Shown: piece after piece, positions 5,935 to 12,876 of the stretch
Numbering within the stretch: the stretch's first letter is position 1
Layout of the letters: each line of letters starts with the position of its first letter
Source: Opitutaceae bacterium
GTDB lineage: Bacteria; Verrucomicrobiota; Verrucomicrobiae; Opitutales; Opitutaceae
Length of the DNA: 12,977 nucleotides
Direction: 5' to 3'
NCBI GenBank assembly: GCA_031266495.1
Contig: JAISAX010000578.1
Coordinates: 1-12,977 of the forward strand
Notes under the pieces: generated by a model
Database searches by the model: none
Told to the model about the DNA's origin: nothing
The model's input: only the letters and a program-made list of their open reading frames with translations
Position numbers and translations under genes: made by a program

Positions 5935-7206
5935 TTACTCCCGGAACGGATCAGGGGCGTCTTGGCCGATGATATAAATTTCGCGGAAAACGACGTGTTG
6001 CTTGCCGGATTCCCAGGCAGTCAAGATGCGTGTTTCCCCCTTCTCGTCGCGCCCTGCCTCCACGGCCATCGCGTAACAATTCCAACCTTTGCCGCCGGTC
6101 AGCATGAGCGGGACGGACCAGGTTCCATTACCCGGAGCGCGAGCCATGACGAAGAGGCGTTCGCGATCCGGGGCGTCGTTGTAGAAGACAATGTGGCGCC
6201 CTTGTGCGTCGGTCAGGAACGCGCCTTTGGTGTTGTGATTGGGAATGTCGGGCCAGGGAACGGCAGGCGTCCAGGCGAGGCCGTCGCGACTGCGTGAAAC
6301 GAAGGCGCACCCGGTTGCGGAAACGAGTTTCCATTGGTCGGGCTGCCCCGTCCGCGAATTGCGCGTCACGCGCCAGTCGCCCTCGCGCATGACGAGGAGC
6401 AGGTCGCCGCTGCCGTCGTTGGCGGGAGCAATAAAACCTTCCTGTAAAAACGCATCTGCCGCCGGTGTGCCGGCGGGTTGCGGCACGATGCCTCCCGGCC
6501 TCCAGATGCGCAGGTCGTCGGAAACAAGGACGCCGTGAAGACGGATGGGCTTTTCCTGATAGAGGAGCGGATACTGTCCGTGAGAAACGTTCTGGTCCGC
6601 CTTGTTGGCGAAACCGTGGTCATTGCGATGAAAGGGCATCAGGAAACGGCTGCCAAAGCGAACCACCTTGCCTCCGCCGATGGTCGGGTGCGCGTAGTGC
6701 ATGTCGAGCCGTCCGTCCGTCCATGTGGCGCCATCGTCCCGACTGACACGGCTGACGATCACCTGTTGCTCCGAATGGGGCGAGGCAACAGGGCAGCGCC
6801 CGACGAATGCGTGGAGAGTCCGGTCGTGTGAATACAGGACGATGTTGGCATAGGCCCATTGCGTATCCGATCCGGCAATGCAGACAGGTGTTGACCATGT
6901 TTTGCCGTCGTCGCGGCTGACGGAGCACAGGATGTCGCCCATGTCCACGTGGCGGTTGGATTCCGGCTCGGCCCGCCATGCGACGACGATGGCCCCGGAG
7001 GCAGTGCGTTCGATGTCCACCGTGCGGACGGCCTGGTAGGGATGGGAAATGGCCCAGACGATGCGGGCCTTCCCTGTATCCAGATATGAATGATTGTCCG
7101 GAGGCGTGTTCACCAAAACCGGCAAAGGTGAGCTTTGGTTACATACGGCCAAGGTGTGTGCCTCCCTGTTTCTGTTCATCAGGGATTGAAATCTTTGTTT
7201 TATCAT
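5935..7206 (-). CDS. Sialidase-like BNR/Asp-box beta-propeller protein
   Basis: The protein is up to 423 residues and probably acts on, or binds, terminal sugars of a glycan. Three Asp-box repeats (S-x-D-x-G-x-x-W) are visible: SRDDGKTW (97-104), SRDDGATW (155-162) and SRDGLAW (306-312). An arginine close to the N-terminus (ARIVW) and RTVDIERTASGAIVVAWRA fit the first propeller blade of exo-alpha-sialidase-type proteins. No signal peptide is seen, unlike its upstream neighbour, so it may be intracellular. The start is uncertain: ATG 7206 overlaps the preceding gene by 68 bp; ATG 7179 is a second option; TTG 7152 has a GGGAGG eight bases upstream and overlaps by only 14 bp. It is the last gene of the four-gene operon. 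Sialidase activity itself is not proven by these motifs, because the family has many other specificities. Confidence 0.85.
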   Translation of the reverse strand: MIKQRFQSLMNRNREAHTLAVCNQSSPLPVLVNTPPDNHSYLDTGKARIVWAISHPYQAVRTVDIERTASGAIVVAWRAEPESNRHVDMGDILCSVSRDDGKTWSTPVCIAGSDTQWAYANIVLYSHDRTLHAFVGRCPVASPHSEQQVIVSRVSRDDGATWTDGRLDMHYAHPTIGGGKVVRFGSRFLMPFHRNDHGFANKADQNVSHGQYPLLYQEKPIRLHGVLVSDDLRIWRPGGIVPQPAGTPAADAFLQEGFIAPANDGSGDLLLVMREGDWRVTRNSRTGQPDQWKLVSATGCAFVSRSRDGLAWTPAVPWPDIPNHNTKGAFLTDAQGRHIVFYNDAPDRERLFVMARAPGNGTWSVPLMLTGGKGWNCYAMAVEAGRDEKGETRILTAWESGKQHVVFREIYIIGQDAPDPFRE

Positions 7207-8890
7207 CGGTAGAGACCGGGGTATTGCTTTCCCATTTTACCAACACGACGGATTCTTTGGGCAAGCGAAGGGCGAGTGTGTGGCCGGAGACCGAGGAGGA
7301 ATTCATGGGTTGTGTTCTCATGATTTCCGGGCGAGGCACGAGGCGTTCGCCGCGGTTTATGTTGCCGAGTTCGGCCTTGCTGATTGGTTTGATGGCCAGT
7401 GGCGGGCAGGTGCTGGCATCAAGCGAAGCCGTGGAAAATTCAACGGGAGCACTCATGCCGTCAAGTGTGAGGCGGAGATCGATCTCACGGGCATCGGACC
7501 ATCCTTCGGCGTTCCTGTCGTCCGGGTTGAGAAACCAGCGTGTATTCCATATCAGGATGCTTCCGCTACCCGAGGGTGCATTTGCGACGGCGAAGATGCC
7601 GGGAGTGGTCATGTCGGGAACAACGCCAAGGGAGGGCTGGCCCACGCGGACGCGGCGTCCTTGCATTTGGTGTATCCACCCGAATAGATGCCAGACGGGA
7701 GCGGCTTCGCCGCGCTGGGTGAAGAAGGCCGGCCATTCGCAATCATCCGTCAATGGAGGCACGCGAGCCATCAAATAAATAGCCCGATTGACTCCCGCTT
7801 CGAGCATGATGTTGAGCATGGCCATGGATTGGGCGGCGCCGACATGCGTGAAATTCTGGCGTGCCCCGGCTCCGTTGCGCGTTGAATCCATGCCCCATTC
7901 GGTGACGAGGATTTCGGCCTCGGGCAGCAGGACATCTCGCCAGAGACGGATGAGATCGAGTGTTCGGGTCAGATTTGGAAAACTGCGATAGCCAACGGAT
8001 GCGGTGACGGGGTGCCAGTTGGCGTATGCGTGGTAGCTCACGTAATCCATGCGTATGTTTTCGCGCGCACAGGTGCTGATGAAACGGTGTACCCAGTTAA
8101 AGGAGGGAGCGGGTTGCGATCCCCAGTCTCCCACGTGAAGCATGAAACTATAGGCGGTGGCGGCAGGGCCACCCACGCGAATGCGCGCTCCTCCTTTGGC
8201 CGCAGAATGGGCGGCCTCATAACGGCGCACACCCTCGACCACGGTTTTGTAGGCCTGCATGTAGCGGTCGAATTTCCCGGTGTAGGTGAGATTTCCATAC
8301 CAATAACCCGGGGTGTCAGGCTCGTTTCCGACCTCGATGTAAATGGTCTCCCGCTGATCGGAGACGGAAAGCGCGAGCGAATGAATGGCGTTGGCGACGA
8401 AATCCGCGTATTCATTGTGCCTGGGCACGGCCTCGTGCGGTTTCGGGGAGAGGTTGTCCGCGCGCAGGGCCGAGGGGACGTTTTCGGCGAAGACGAGATG
8501 GAGTCCGGCTCCAGAACGGCGGGCCGAGGCCGCGATCATTGCAGGATGGTCGTAGGAGAATTGCAGCTTTCCATCCTTATCCACCCATGCGGTTGAGGGA
8601 GCGTTTTTCCATTTGATGTCCTTGAACCGGTTTATCATGCGGGCGTATTGGATACCGATGTCGGCCAGCGAACCCTCAATATCAGCGGAGACACCATCCC
8701 ATCCAATGCCGGAAATCAGGGCCTTGAGACGGTTGAGGTCGTTGGCGCAGATCGCATCCTCGGGTTTGTCAGCCTGGACGGTGATTTCAACGGGATTGGC
8801 TCCGCCGACTCCGGTTGCCAGGATTGGCATGAAAACAAGGATACAGAGAGGGACGATTGGTGAGAGAAGGGCGCGAAGTGGCTTGGGCAT
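7139..8890 (-). CDS. Secreted clan GH-A glycoside hydrolase, GH39-like
   Basis: The 583-residue product starts at ATG 8890 with a signal peptide (MPKPLRALLS, a hydrophobic stretch to about residue 25, then ATGVGGA). A (beta/alpha)8 catalytic domain follows. The putative acid/base is E190 in IEVGNEPD and the putative nucleophile is E331 in ILVTEWGMDS; NE-P and TEWG are the hallmarks of clan GH-A retaining enzymes such as beta-xylosidases and alpha-L-iduronidases (GH39). YVSYHAYA (283-290) and a C-terminal beta-rich part (about 440-560) also fit. The frame is open well upstream of 8890, but that part lies inside the pseudopilin gene and lacks family features. It lies 46 bp after the pseudopilin gene. 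The substrate is unknown; a plant or host polysaccharide side chain is plausible. Confidence 0.85.
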   Translation of the reverse strand: MPKPLRALLSPIVPLCILVFMPILATGVGGANPVEITVQADKPEDAICANDLNRLKALISGIGWDGVSADIEGSLADIGIQYARMINRFKDIKWKNAPSTAWVDKDGKLQFSYDHPAMIAASARRSGAGLHLVFAENVPSALRADNLSPKPHEAVPRHNEYADFVANAIHSLALSVSDQRETIYIEVGNEPDTPGYWYGNLTYTGKFDRYMQAYKTVVEGVRRYEAAHSAAKGGARIRVGGPAATAYSFMLHVGDWGSQPAPSFNWVHRFISTCARENIRMDYVSYHAYANWHPVTASVGYRSFPNLTRTLDLIRLWRDVLLPEAEILVTEWGMDSTRNGAGARQNFTHVGAAQSMAMLNIMLEAGVNRAIYLMARVPPLTDDCEWPAFFTQRGEAAPVWHLFGWIHQMQGRRVRVGQPSLGVVPDMTTPGIFAVANAPSGSGSILIWNTRWFLNPDDRNAEGWSDAREIDLRLTLDGMSAPVEFSTASLDASTCPPLAIKPISKAELGNINRGERLVPRPEIMRTQPMNSSSVSGHTLALRLPKESVVLVKWESNTPVSTDDKTKISIPDEQKQGGTHLGRM

Positions 8891-8936
8891 GTGCGAAAAA
8901 ATGAATGGAGTGGTTTTGATGTGAGGATGCGAAGGG

Positions 8937-9620
8937 TCAGGGCATGGGTTTTTTATCATCGTTGGGCCATGCAATGACGAAGTAATAGCTGCCTGCGTCG
9001 GCGTGGTTTTGATGTGCCACGGGGATGAGCGCGACGTGGCCATCGACCATGAGCGCGGCGGTAGGCTCGTTGCGGGCGAGATTCTCGAAATTGCCACTGG
9101 CGGAGAACCTTGCCTCGAAGGGGAGGTTGTCGGCGGTGTACCATTCGTGAAGGACAATTTTGTGTCCGGGCGATTCGATGGTGTACGGATCAAGGCCAAT
9201 GGCTCCGCGGTAGTTCTTGCCGTCGCGCGTGGTTCCCCGGTTGTTGATGGCGTAGGAACGGGTGTCGATGCCATTGTCAAACGGACTGTGAAGGATGCCG
9301 CGGTTTCCGTCGATCCAGGGCTTGAGGATGGAGTCATACGATTCGTTGAGGATGCCATCGACGTTTGGATTGAGTGTGGCGCCGTCAGGAATGGGAAAAC
9401 GGTTGTTCTCCGAGAAATAAGCCTGCATCGCGACGCCAAGCTGGCGGAGATTGGAGGCGTTGACGGTTTGCCGGGCTTTGACGCGGACGGTTCCAACCGC
9501 CGGTATGATAATGGCGGCGAGAATACTGATGATGGCAATGACGGTGAGCAATTCGACCAGGGTGAAGGCCCGTTGATGGCCGCTTTGGGCAGGGTATATG
9601 GGATGTGTTGTGTGTTGCAT
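8937..9620 (-). CDS. Type II secretion/type IV-like pseudopilin (prepilin N-terminal domain)
   Basis: The 227-residue protein has a short basic leader, then RA|FTLVELLTVIAIISILAAIIIPAV, the prepilin cleavage/methylation site with the conserved glutamate at mature position +5 (E23) and a long hydrophobic helix. SNLRQLGVAMQAYFSENNRFP is the usual post-helix segment. Near the C-terminus ALMVDGHVALIP resembles the 'H-X9-DG' processing-associated motif of planctomycete/verrucomicrobial pseudopilins. It sits 35 bp after the PEP-CTERM gene and 46 bp before the glycosidase gene, so it belongs to the glycan operon rather than to a secretion gene cluster. No other secretion components are present here. 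It may form a cell-surface fibre or scaffold for glycan handling; that is inference. Confidence 0.9.
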   Translation of the reverse strand: MQHTTHPIYPAQSGHQRAFTLVELLTVIAIISILAAIIIPAVGTVRVKARQTVNASNLRQLGVAMQAYFSENNRFPIPDGATLNPNVDGILNESYDSILKPWIDGNRGILHSPFDNGIDTRSYAINNRGTTRDGKNYRGAIGLDPYTIESPGHKIVLHEWYTADNLPFEARFSASGNFENLARNEPTAALMVDGHVALIPVAHQNHADAGSYYFVIAWPNDDKKPMP

Positions 9621-9655
9621 GTGGGGATGGAGCAGAGGGTGAGGACGAAACCAGA

Positions 9656-10528
9656 TCAGTCGGACGGCTGGCGGCGGTGGCGCAGGATGCCGGTTGTCGT
9701 GAGAAGAAGGATACCCGAAAGAAGCGCCATATCAGCGGACTCGGGGACAGACATCAGGGCGGCGCCAGCCTTGCCGTCCAGAAAGAGGCGATTGATTTCG
9801 TTGTTGGAAAGAGAGGTATTGAAGAAGGCGAGTTCATCAAAGCTGCCGCTAAAACCGGCATTACCCGATCCGGATGGCTCTCCGTCACGTCCTCCAACGA
9901 CTAGTGGAGCGGTGGAGGCGGCAGATCCGCCAAAGGCTGCAAAGGAGGAGGTTGGCAGATGCGTATCAGCGCTCCCGGAGGCGACGCTGATATTGATGCC
10001 GGTTCCGGTGAAACGGACAACCACGTGGTTCCATGCTCCGGCAGTCAACAAGGTGTCGCTGGCTGTCTTGACGAGTGTATTGTTGGATTGATTACGGATG
10101 GCGAAGCTGAGCGCGCCGTTGGTATTTTCGATCCACCAGTTGCGGTCACCGCCTCCGGTGGAGTTGCTGACTGAAAGCAATATGCTCCATCCGCTGACGG
10201 AATCGGGATTGACCCAGAAACTAATCGTTCCGGGGGCTTGGCCGATTCCGATCTGTGTCGAGGCGGCGGCGGTTTGCAAAGTGAAACCCTGGAAGGAATC
10301 ACCGGTCTTGGTATTTGTTATTTGGGCGGACTCTCCGATAAAACCGTTTGTCAACCAGGATGCTCCGCCGACAGGCGCAAGCATCAGGTTGCCGACCGCG
10401 TCTTTCCCGTTATTGTCGAAATTCCAATAGGCAATGATTTCGCCAGATACCGTGGCGGCGCCGGCAACGGTCATAAATATGCCGAGTATGAGATCGAGTA
10501 TGAAACGTGATGTTTTTCGGGTTTTCAT
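9656..10528 (-). CDS. PEP-CTERM surface protein with LamG-like (concanavalin-fold) domain
   Basis: The 290-residue protein starts at ATG 10528 with a signal peptide (MKTRKTSRFILDLILGIFMTVAGAA). A LamG/concanavalin A-like beta-sandwich follows (about 30-250): IIAYWNFDNNGKDAVGN at the start, GTISFWVNP, AGAWNHVVVRFTG, and FSGSFDELAFFNTSLSNNEINRLF at the end are the typical segments of sugar-binding domains. The C-terminus is a PEP-CTERM sorting tail: VPES (261-264), a hydrophobic helix and a basic end (RHRRQ). VPES replaces the usual VPEP. Such tails are recognised by exosortase (EpsH/XrtA type), usually in exopolysaccharide producers; no exosortase is in this window. As the first gene of the operon it may display a glycan-binding domain on the outer surface. 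The frame is open further upstream to 10705, but those residues cross the operator repeats and are not credible. Confidence 0.9.
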   Translation of the reverse strand: MKTRKTSRFILDLILGIFMTVAGAATVSGEIIAYWNFDNNGKDAVGNLMLAPVGGASWLTNGFIGESAQITNTKTGDSFQGFTLQTAAASTQIGIGQAPGTISFWVNPDSVSGWSILLSVSNSTGGGDRNWWIENTNGALSFAIRNQSNNTLVKTASDTLLTAGAWNHVVVRFTGTGINISVASGSADTHLPTSSFAAFGGSAASTAPLVVGGRDGEPSGSGNAGFSGSFDELAFFNTSLSNNEINRLFLDGKAGAALMSVPESADMALLSGILLLTTTGILRHRRQPSD

Positions 10529-10595
10529 AGGTGCGCAGTTTACCCTGCGCTGTGGCTGCACGGATACGGTAAAGAGGTTGTATTTCTTGTCCTCA

Positions 10596-10648
10596 TGATC
10601 TGTTTTGGCCGGATTCATGTGCGTTGCCACGCACATTGATCTGTTTTG
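10596..10648. promoter_or_regulatory. Candidate operator: 12-bp direct repeats flanking a perfect inverted repeat
   Basis: TGATCTGTTTTG occurs at 10596-10607 and again at 10637-10648, 41 bp apart (close to four helical turns). Between them lies the perfect inverted repeat ATGTGCGT-TGCC-ACGCACAT (10617-10624 / 10629-10636). The cluster sits 68-120 bp upstream of the PEP-CTERM start. Direct repeats on one face of the helix are the usual binding pattern of AraC-type dimers, and an AraC-family gene lies divergently beyond the relic toxin-antitoxin region. No clear -35/-10 pair was identified for the operon promoter. Confidence 0.5.
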
Positions 10649-10653
10649 AGGGG

Positions 10654-10683
10654 GTGGCAATGGCTGCTTGCAGGCCGTGGCAA
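10654..10683. promoter_or_regulatory. GTGGCAA direct repeats near the operator region
   Basis: GTGGCAA occurs at 10654-10660 and 10677-10683, 23 bp apart, and its reverse complement TTGCCAC at 10624-10630 inside the inverted repeat described above. These could be further half-sites of the same regulator. The motif is short, so chance is not excluded. Confidence 0.3.
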
Positions 10684-10730
10684 CAGGGCCTTCGTTTGAC
10701 GTCATTTTTCACGGACGTAGTCTGTGGCGC

Positions 10731-11143
10731 ATGACTACGCCTGAAGTGCCTGTTGATGACCGCTGGCTGGTAAGGAGGCTATGAAAAACAACCGAAGCAA
10801 ATCTACCTGGTCTTGAAGAGTGATCCGGCGTTGCCGACACAGTCATTTACCTCGGTAAACTCCTGCGCCAGCTCCTTGGCTCACTCTTCAATCCCGGCGC
10901 ATCTTCTCTTCGTTTATCTTTCATAGCCTCCTTAGGTCCGGTCCGGGGCCTGACGACCTGCGTCAGGATTTGCGGGAGATATTGGCGGCAAAGTTGTTCG
11001 ATCCGGGCCGTCTCACTCTTGCCCAGGCGGCCGAGTTCGCCGGGCTACCTGTCTGGACCTTCATGGAGACGCTGTCGCGTCTGAAGGTCCCGGTCATCAA
11101 TCTCACCGACGAACAACTGGAAAACGAGTTCGCACGCCTCTGA
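10731..11143 (+). pseudogene. UPF0175-type antitoxin gene split by a 164-bp palindromic element
   Basis: The 5' part (10731-10770) reads MTTPEVPVDDRWL, then runs into a stop inside the insertion (...VRRL stop). The 3' part (from 10935) reads SGPGPDDLRQDLREILAAKL, FDPGRLTLAQAAEFAGL, PVWTFMETLSRLKVPVINLT, ending ENEFARL at the TGA 11141. Joining the two with exactly 10771-10934 removed restores one frame of 82 codons, the normal length of the small UPF0175 family, whose members carry the GRLSLGQAAELAG-type helix seen here. These proteins are usually antitoxins for a DUF3368/PIN-like ribonuclease toxin, and a stub of such a toxin follows four bases later. TTGACG (10696-10701) could be its old -35, but no good -10 was found. 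It cannot make a functional antitoxin as it stands; a short C-terminal fragment without a good start codon is all that remains open. Confidence 0.78.
10771..10934. mobile_element. 164-bp MITE-like imperfect palindrome with 16-bp perfect ends
   Basis: The ends are TAAGGAGGCTATGAAA (10771-10786) and its exact reverse complement (10919-10934). Similarity continues inward (for example CGAAG on both sides), then TTGAAGAGTGA at 10813-10823 pairs with TCACTCTTCAA at 10881-10891. The centre is a hairpin TTTACC-TC-GGTAAA (10846-10859) lying exactly at the symmetry axis of the whole element. Each end holds a full-length Shine-Dalgarno sequence (TAAGGAGG) two bases before an ATG; inward ORFs of 11 codons (plus, 10781) and 25 codons (minus, 10924-10847) result. 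It encodes no transposase, so if it moves it depends on one elsewhere. It interrupts the antitoxin gene. Confidence 0.75.
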
Positions 11144-11147
11144 GCCT

Positions 11148-11171
11148 TTGATTGTTTGCGACGCCAGCGCG
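11148..11171 (+). pseudogene. Remnant of DUF3368/PIN-type toxin N-terminus
   Basis: Starting at TTG 11148, four bases after the antitoxin stop, the frame reads LIVCDASA. This matches the beginning of DUF3368/PIN-type ribonuclease toxins (I-V-x-D-[AST]-S, where the Asp is the first active-site residue), which normally follow UPF0175 antitoxins. After about eight codons the similarity is lost (GIGRGWRETG...), so the rest of the toxin has been deleted. The remaining 75 bp to the AraC start show nothing recognisable. Confidence 0.5.
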
Positions 11172-11248
11172 GGCATTGGCCGCGGCTGGCGAGAAACAGG
11201 ACGGGGCTTGAAAACGCGCCATCGTTGTTGTCTTTATGGCTGCGTTTC

Positions 11249-12277
11249 ATGATGCCGTTACCCGTTCCGTTATCCTCCACGCCCCCGTCGCCTTCCGGGG
11301 TTTGCACCTGGCGCGATGTGCCGTTGCACGAGATACGGCGACAGCTTGAGCCTTGCGCAGGGATGTTGAACAGGGAGGCCGGAGGGCAGTTCTTTTTCGC
11401 GGACGATTCGTTGCCGGATAATCTGGAGTCCACCTGGATCGGCGGTGGTGAGGGCGGTTGGAGGTGTCAATCGATTCCGCGTCTGCACCTGCTGCTGGAG
11501 GGCGAACATGCGCTGACGTTCGTGCGCCACGGACTGGCGGAAACCGTGCGCCTGAAACCGGGCGATGTCTGGTTCTTCCCTGCCGACGCGCACGACAACG
11601 AGCGGTTTGCCACGTCGTGCCGGTATGCGGCGGCGATTTTTCAGGCGACGTTTACCCGGTTCATCGTGGTGGATTTCGAGGCGATGGCGCCGGGGAAACG
11701 ACGCGCGGGTGTAAGGAAAACGTTGGTACATCATTGGCACGAGGATCGTCCGCCGCACGTGCTCTCCGTATTGGAATCACTGACACAAATCCTGTCGCGG
11801 CGTCCGGACGGGAAGAGGGGCGTGGCGGAGGGATTGGAAAACACGGATGCGGGCTATTACCTGGCGCGCGGGTTGTGGGTGATGCTATACGGGTGGATTT
11901 GTGAAACGGTCATCGAACCCGCTCCGTTAGGGAAGGCTCATGCGAGCTGGTTGGGGATCGACCGGTTTTTGCAGGAGAACTATCATCGTCCACTCAATCG
12001 CCAGCAGGTGGCGGATGCCGTGGGGTTACATCCGAACCGGGTTTCCGTCCTGTGTGCGGAATTTGCCGGGAAAAGTTTTCGGGAGATCGTGGAAAAGCGG
12101 CGGCTGAAGCAGGCGATGCGGTTTCTTGAATCGTCGGATCACAAAATCGAGACGATCTCGGCGCTGTGCGGATATGTGAGCGCGGCGTATTTTTCCCGGA
12201 CATTCCGGCGCGTGACCGGCGTCACGCCGGGGCGATGGCGGCTGGATCATCGCAAGGAAACAAAAGATTCACCGTAA
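11249..12277 (+). CDS. AraC-family transcriptional regulator
   Basis: The product is 342 residues from ATG 11249; a second ATG follows immediately, and a longer frame from TTG 11156 would cross the toxin remnant. The N-terminal part contains a cupin-like effector-binding region (about 70-115: RLHLLLEGEHALTFV, then LKPGDVWFFPADAHDNE). The C-terminal DNA-binding domain (about 234-331) has two helix-turn-helix units: NRQQVADAVGLHPNRVSVLC (250-269) and KIETISALCGYVSAAYFSRT (299-318), followed by the signature FRRVTGVTPGRWR. Members usually respond to a sugar or other small molecule. It is divergent from the four-gene glycan operon and about 720 bp from its first start codon, so it is the likely activator, with the repeats at 10596-10648 as candidate sites. 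No clear ribosome binding site is visible. Confidence 0.93.
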   Translation: MMPLPVPLSSTPPSPSGVCTWRDVPLHEIRRQLEPCAGMLNREAGGQFFFADDSLPDNLESTWIGGGEGGWRCQSIPRLHLLLEGEHALTFVRHGLAETVRLKPGDVWFFPADAHDNERFATSCRYAAAIFQATFTRFIVVDFEAMAPGKRRAGVRKTLVHHWHEDRPPHVLSVLESLTQILSRRPDGKRGVAEGLENTDAGYYLARGLWVMLYGWICETVIEPAPLGKAHASWLGIDRFLQENYHRPLNRQQVADAVGLHPNRVSVLCAEFAGKSFREIVEKRRLKQAMRFLESSDHKIETISALCGYVSAAYFSRTFRRVTGVTPGRWRLDHRKETKDSP

Positions 12278-12313
12278 ATCCGCTTGCCGAAAAAACAGCA
12301 GCGCAAGGATGAC

Positions 12314-12331
12314 GCCTGTCCGAAGACAGGC
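12314..12331 (-). terminator. Hairpin with UUCG tetraloop downstream of lspA
   Basis: Read on the minus strand, GCCTGTC-TTCG-GACAGGC forms a perfect 7-bp stem with the very stable C(UUCG)G tetraloop, 41 bp past the lspA stop. A T-rich run (TGTTTTTT) occurs only about 20 bases further on, so it is not a textbook intrinsic terminator. It also lies 37 bp after the stop of the convergent AraC gene and may serve as a shared 3' end. Confidence 0.5.
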
Positions 12332-12372
12332 CACCGGACAACAGCAGGCCCACGTGAAGCGTCGCGTCACCC

Positions 12373-12876
12373 TTATGCTTTGGCCGCCGGCTGGAAAAGG
12401 GAGTGGATCACGTAAATGCCCACACCGATACAGATGCCCATGTCGGCGACGTTGAATGTCGGATACACGTAGCTGCCGAAATGGAAGTCGAGGAAGTCGA
12501 TCACGTGGCCGTCCAGGAGCCGGTCCCCGCGCAGGAGCCGGTCCACAAAGTTGCCGACGATGCCGCCGCAGAGCAGGCCGAAGCCGGCCTGCGCGATGCG
12601 CGAGCGCAGTCCGAGCTGGTGGCGCCACAGGTAGATGCCGCCGAGCGTCACCGCCGCAAGCACGGCGAGGAAGGGGCTCTTGCCCTCGAACATGCTCCAG
12701 GCCGCGCCGGTGTTGCCCACGTGCACGAGATTGAAAAATCCGTCGATGACCACGATGCGCTCCAGGTGCCAGCCATGCGGATCGAAGGGAATCACCGCCG
12801 CGATCCAGGTCTTCGTCCCCTGGTCGATCACGAAAACCGCCAGCGCGATCCACCAGAGCAGCCGGTAGGCATACAC
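12373..12876 (-). CDS. lspA: Lipoprotein signal peptidase (signal peptidase II)
   Basis: This inner-membrane aspartic protease removes signal peptides from lipid-modified prolipoproteins. From GTG 12876 the product has 167 residues, the usual family length. Four hydrophobic segments are visible (about 6-27, 66-85, 96-111, 143-161). Family motifs are VIDQGTKTW (D18), FNLVHVGNTGAAW (N55), GGIVGNFVDRL with catalytic D112, and FNVAD with catalytic D145. The frame stays open upstream to the window edge through an Ala/Pro-rich, Arg-ending stretch (...AQAEPRRSRRERV), so a longer cytoplasmic N-terminus starting outside the window is possible; GTG 12876 has only a weak GGCGGG upstream. Identity is very secure. 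Confidence 0.95.
   Translation of the reverse strand: MYAYRLLWWIALAVFVIDQGTKTWIAAVIPFDPHGWHLERIVVIDGFFNLVHVGNTGAAWSMFEGKSPFLAVLAAVTLGGIYLWRHQLGLRSRIAQAGFGLLCGGIVGNFVDRLLRGDRLLDGHVIDFLDFHFGSYVYPTFNVADMGICIGVGIYVIHSLFQPAAKA

Noticed and set aside
8891..9538. N-terminal extension of the GH39-like ORF up to 9538
   Set aside because: This part lies inside the pseudopilin gene in another frame and is Ser/Thr/Pro-rich; the signal peptide at 8890 marks the true start.
10697..10704. TGACGTCA palindrome upstream of the antitoxin remnant
   Set aside because: An eight-base palindrome alone is expected by chance in this length; no second copy or promoter alignment supports it.
10771..10934. IS630/mariner-type element with TA target duplication
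   Set aside because: The ends begin and finish with TA, but removing the element plus one TA does not restore the antitoxin frame, and no transposase signature exists, so this family assignment is not supported.
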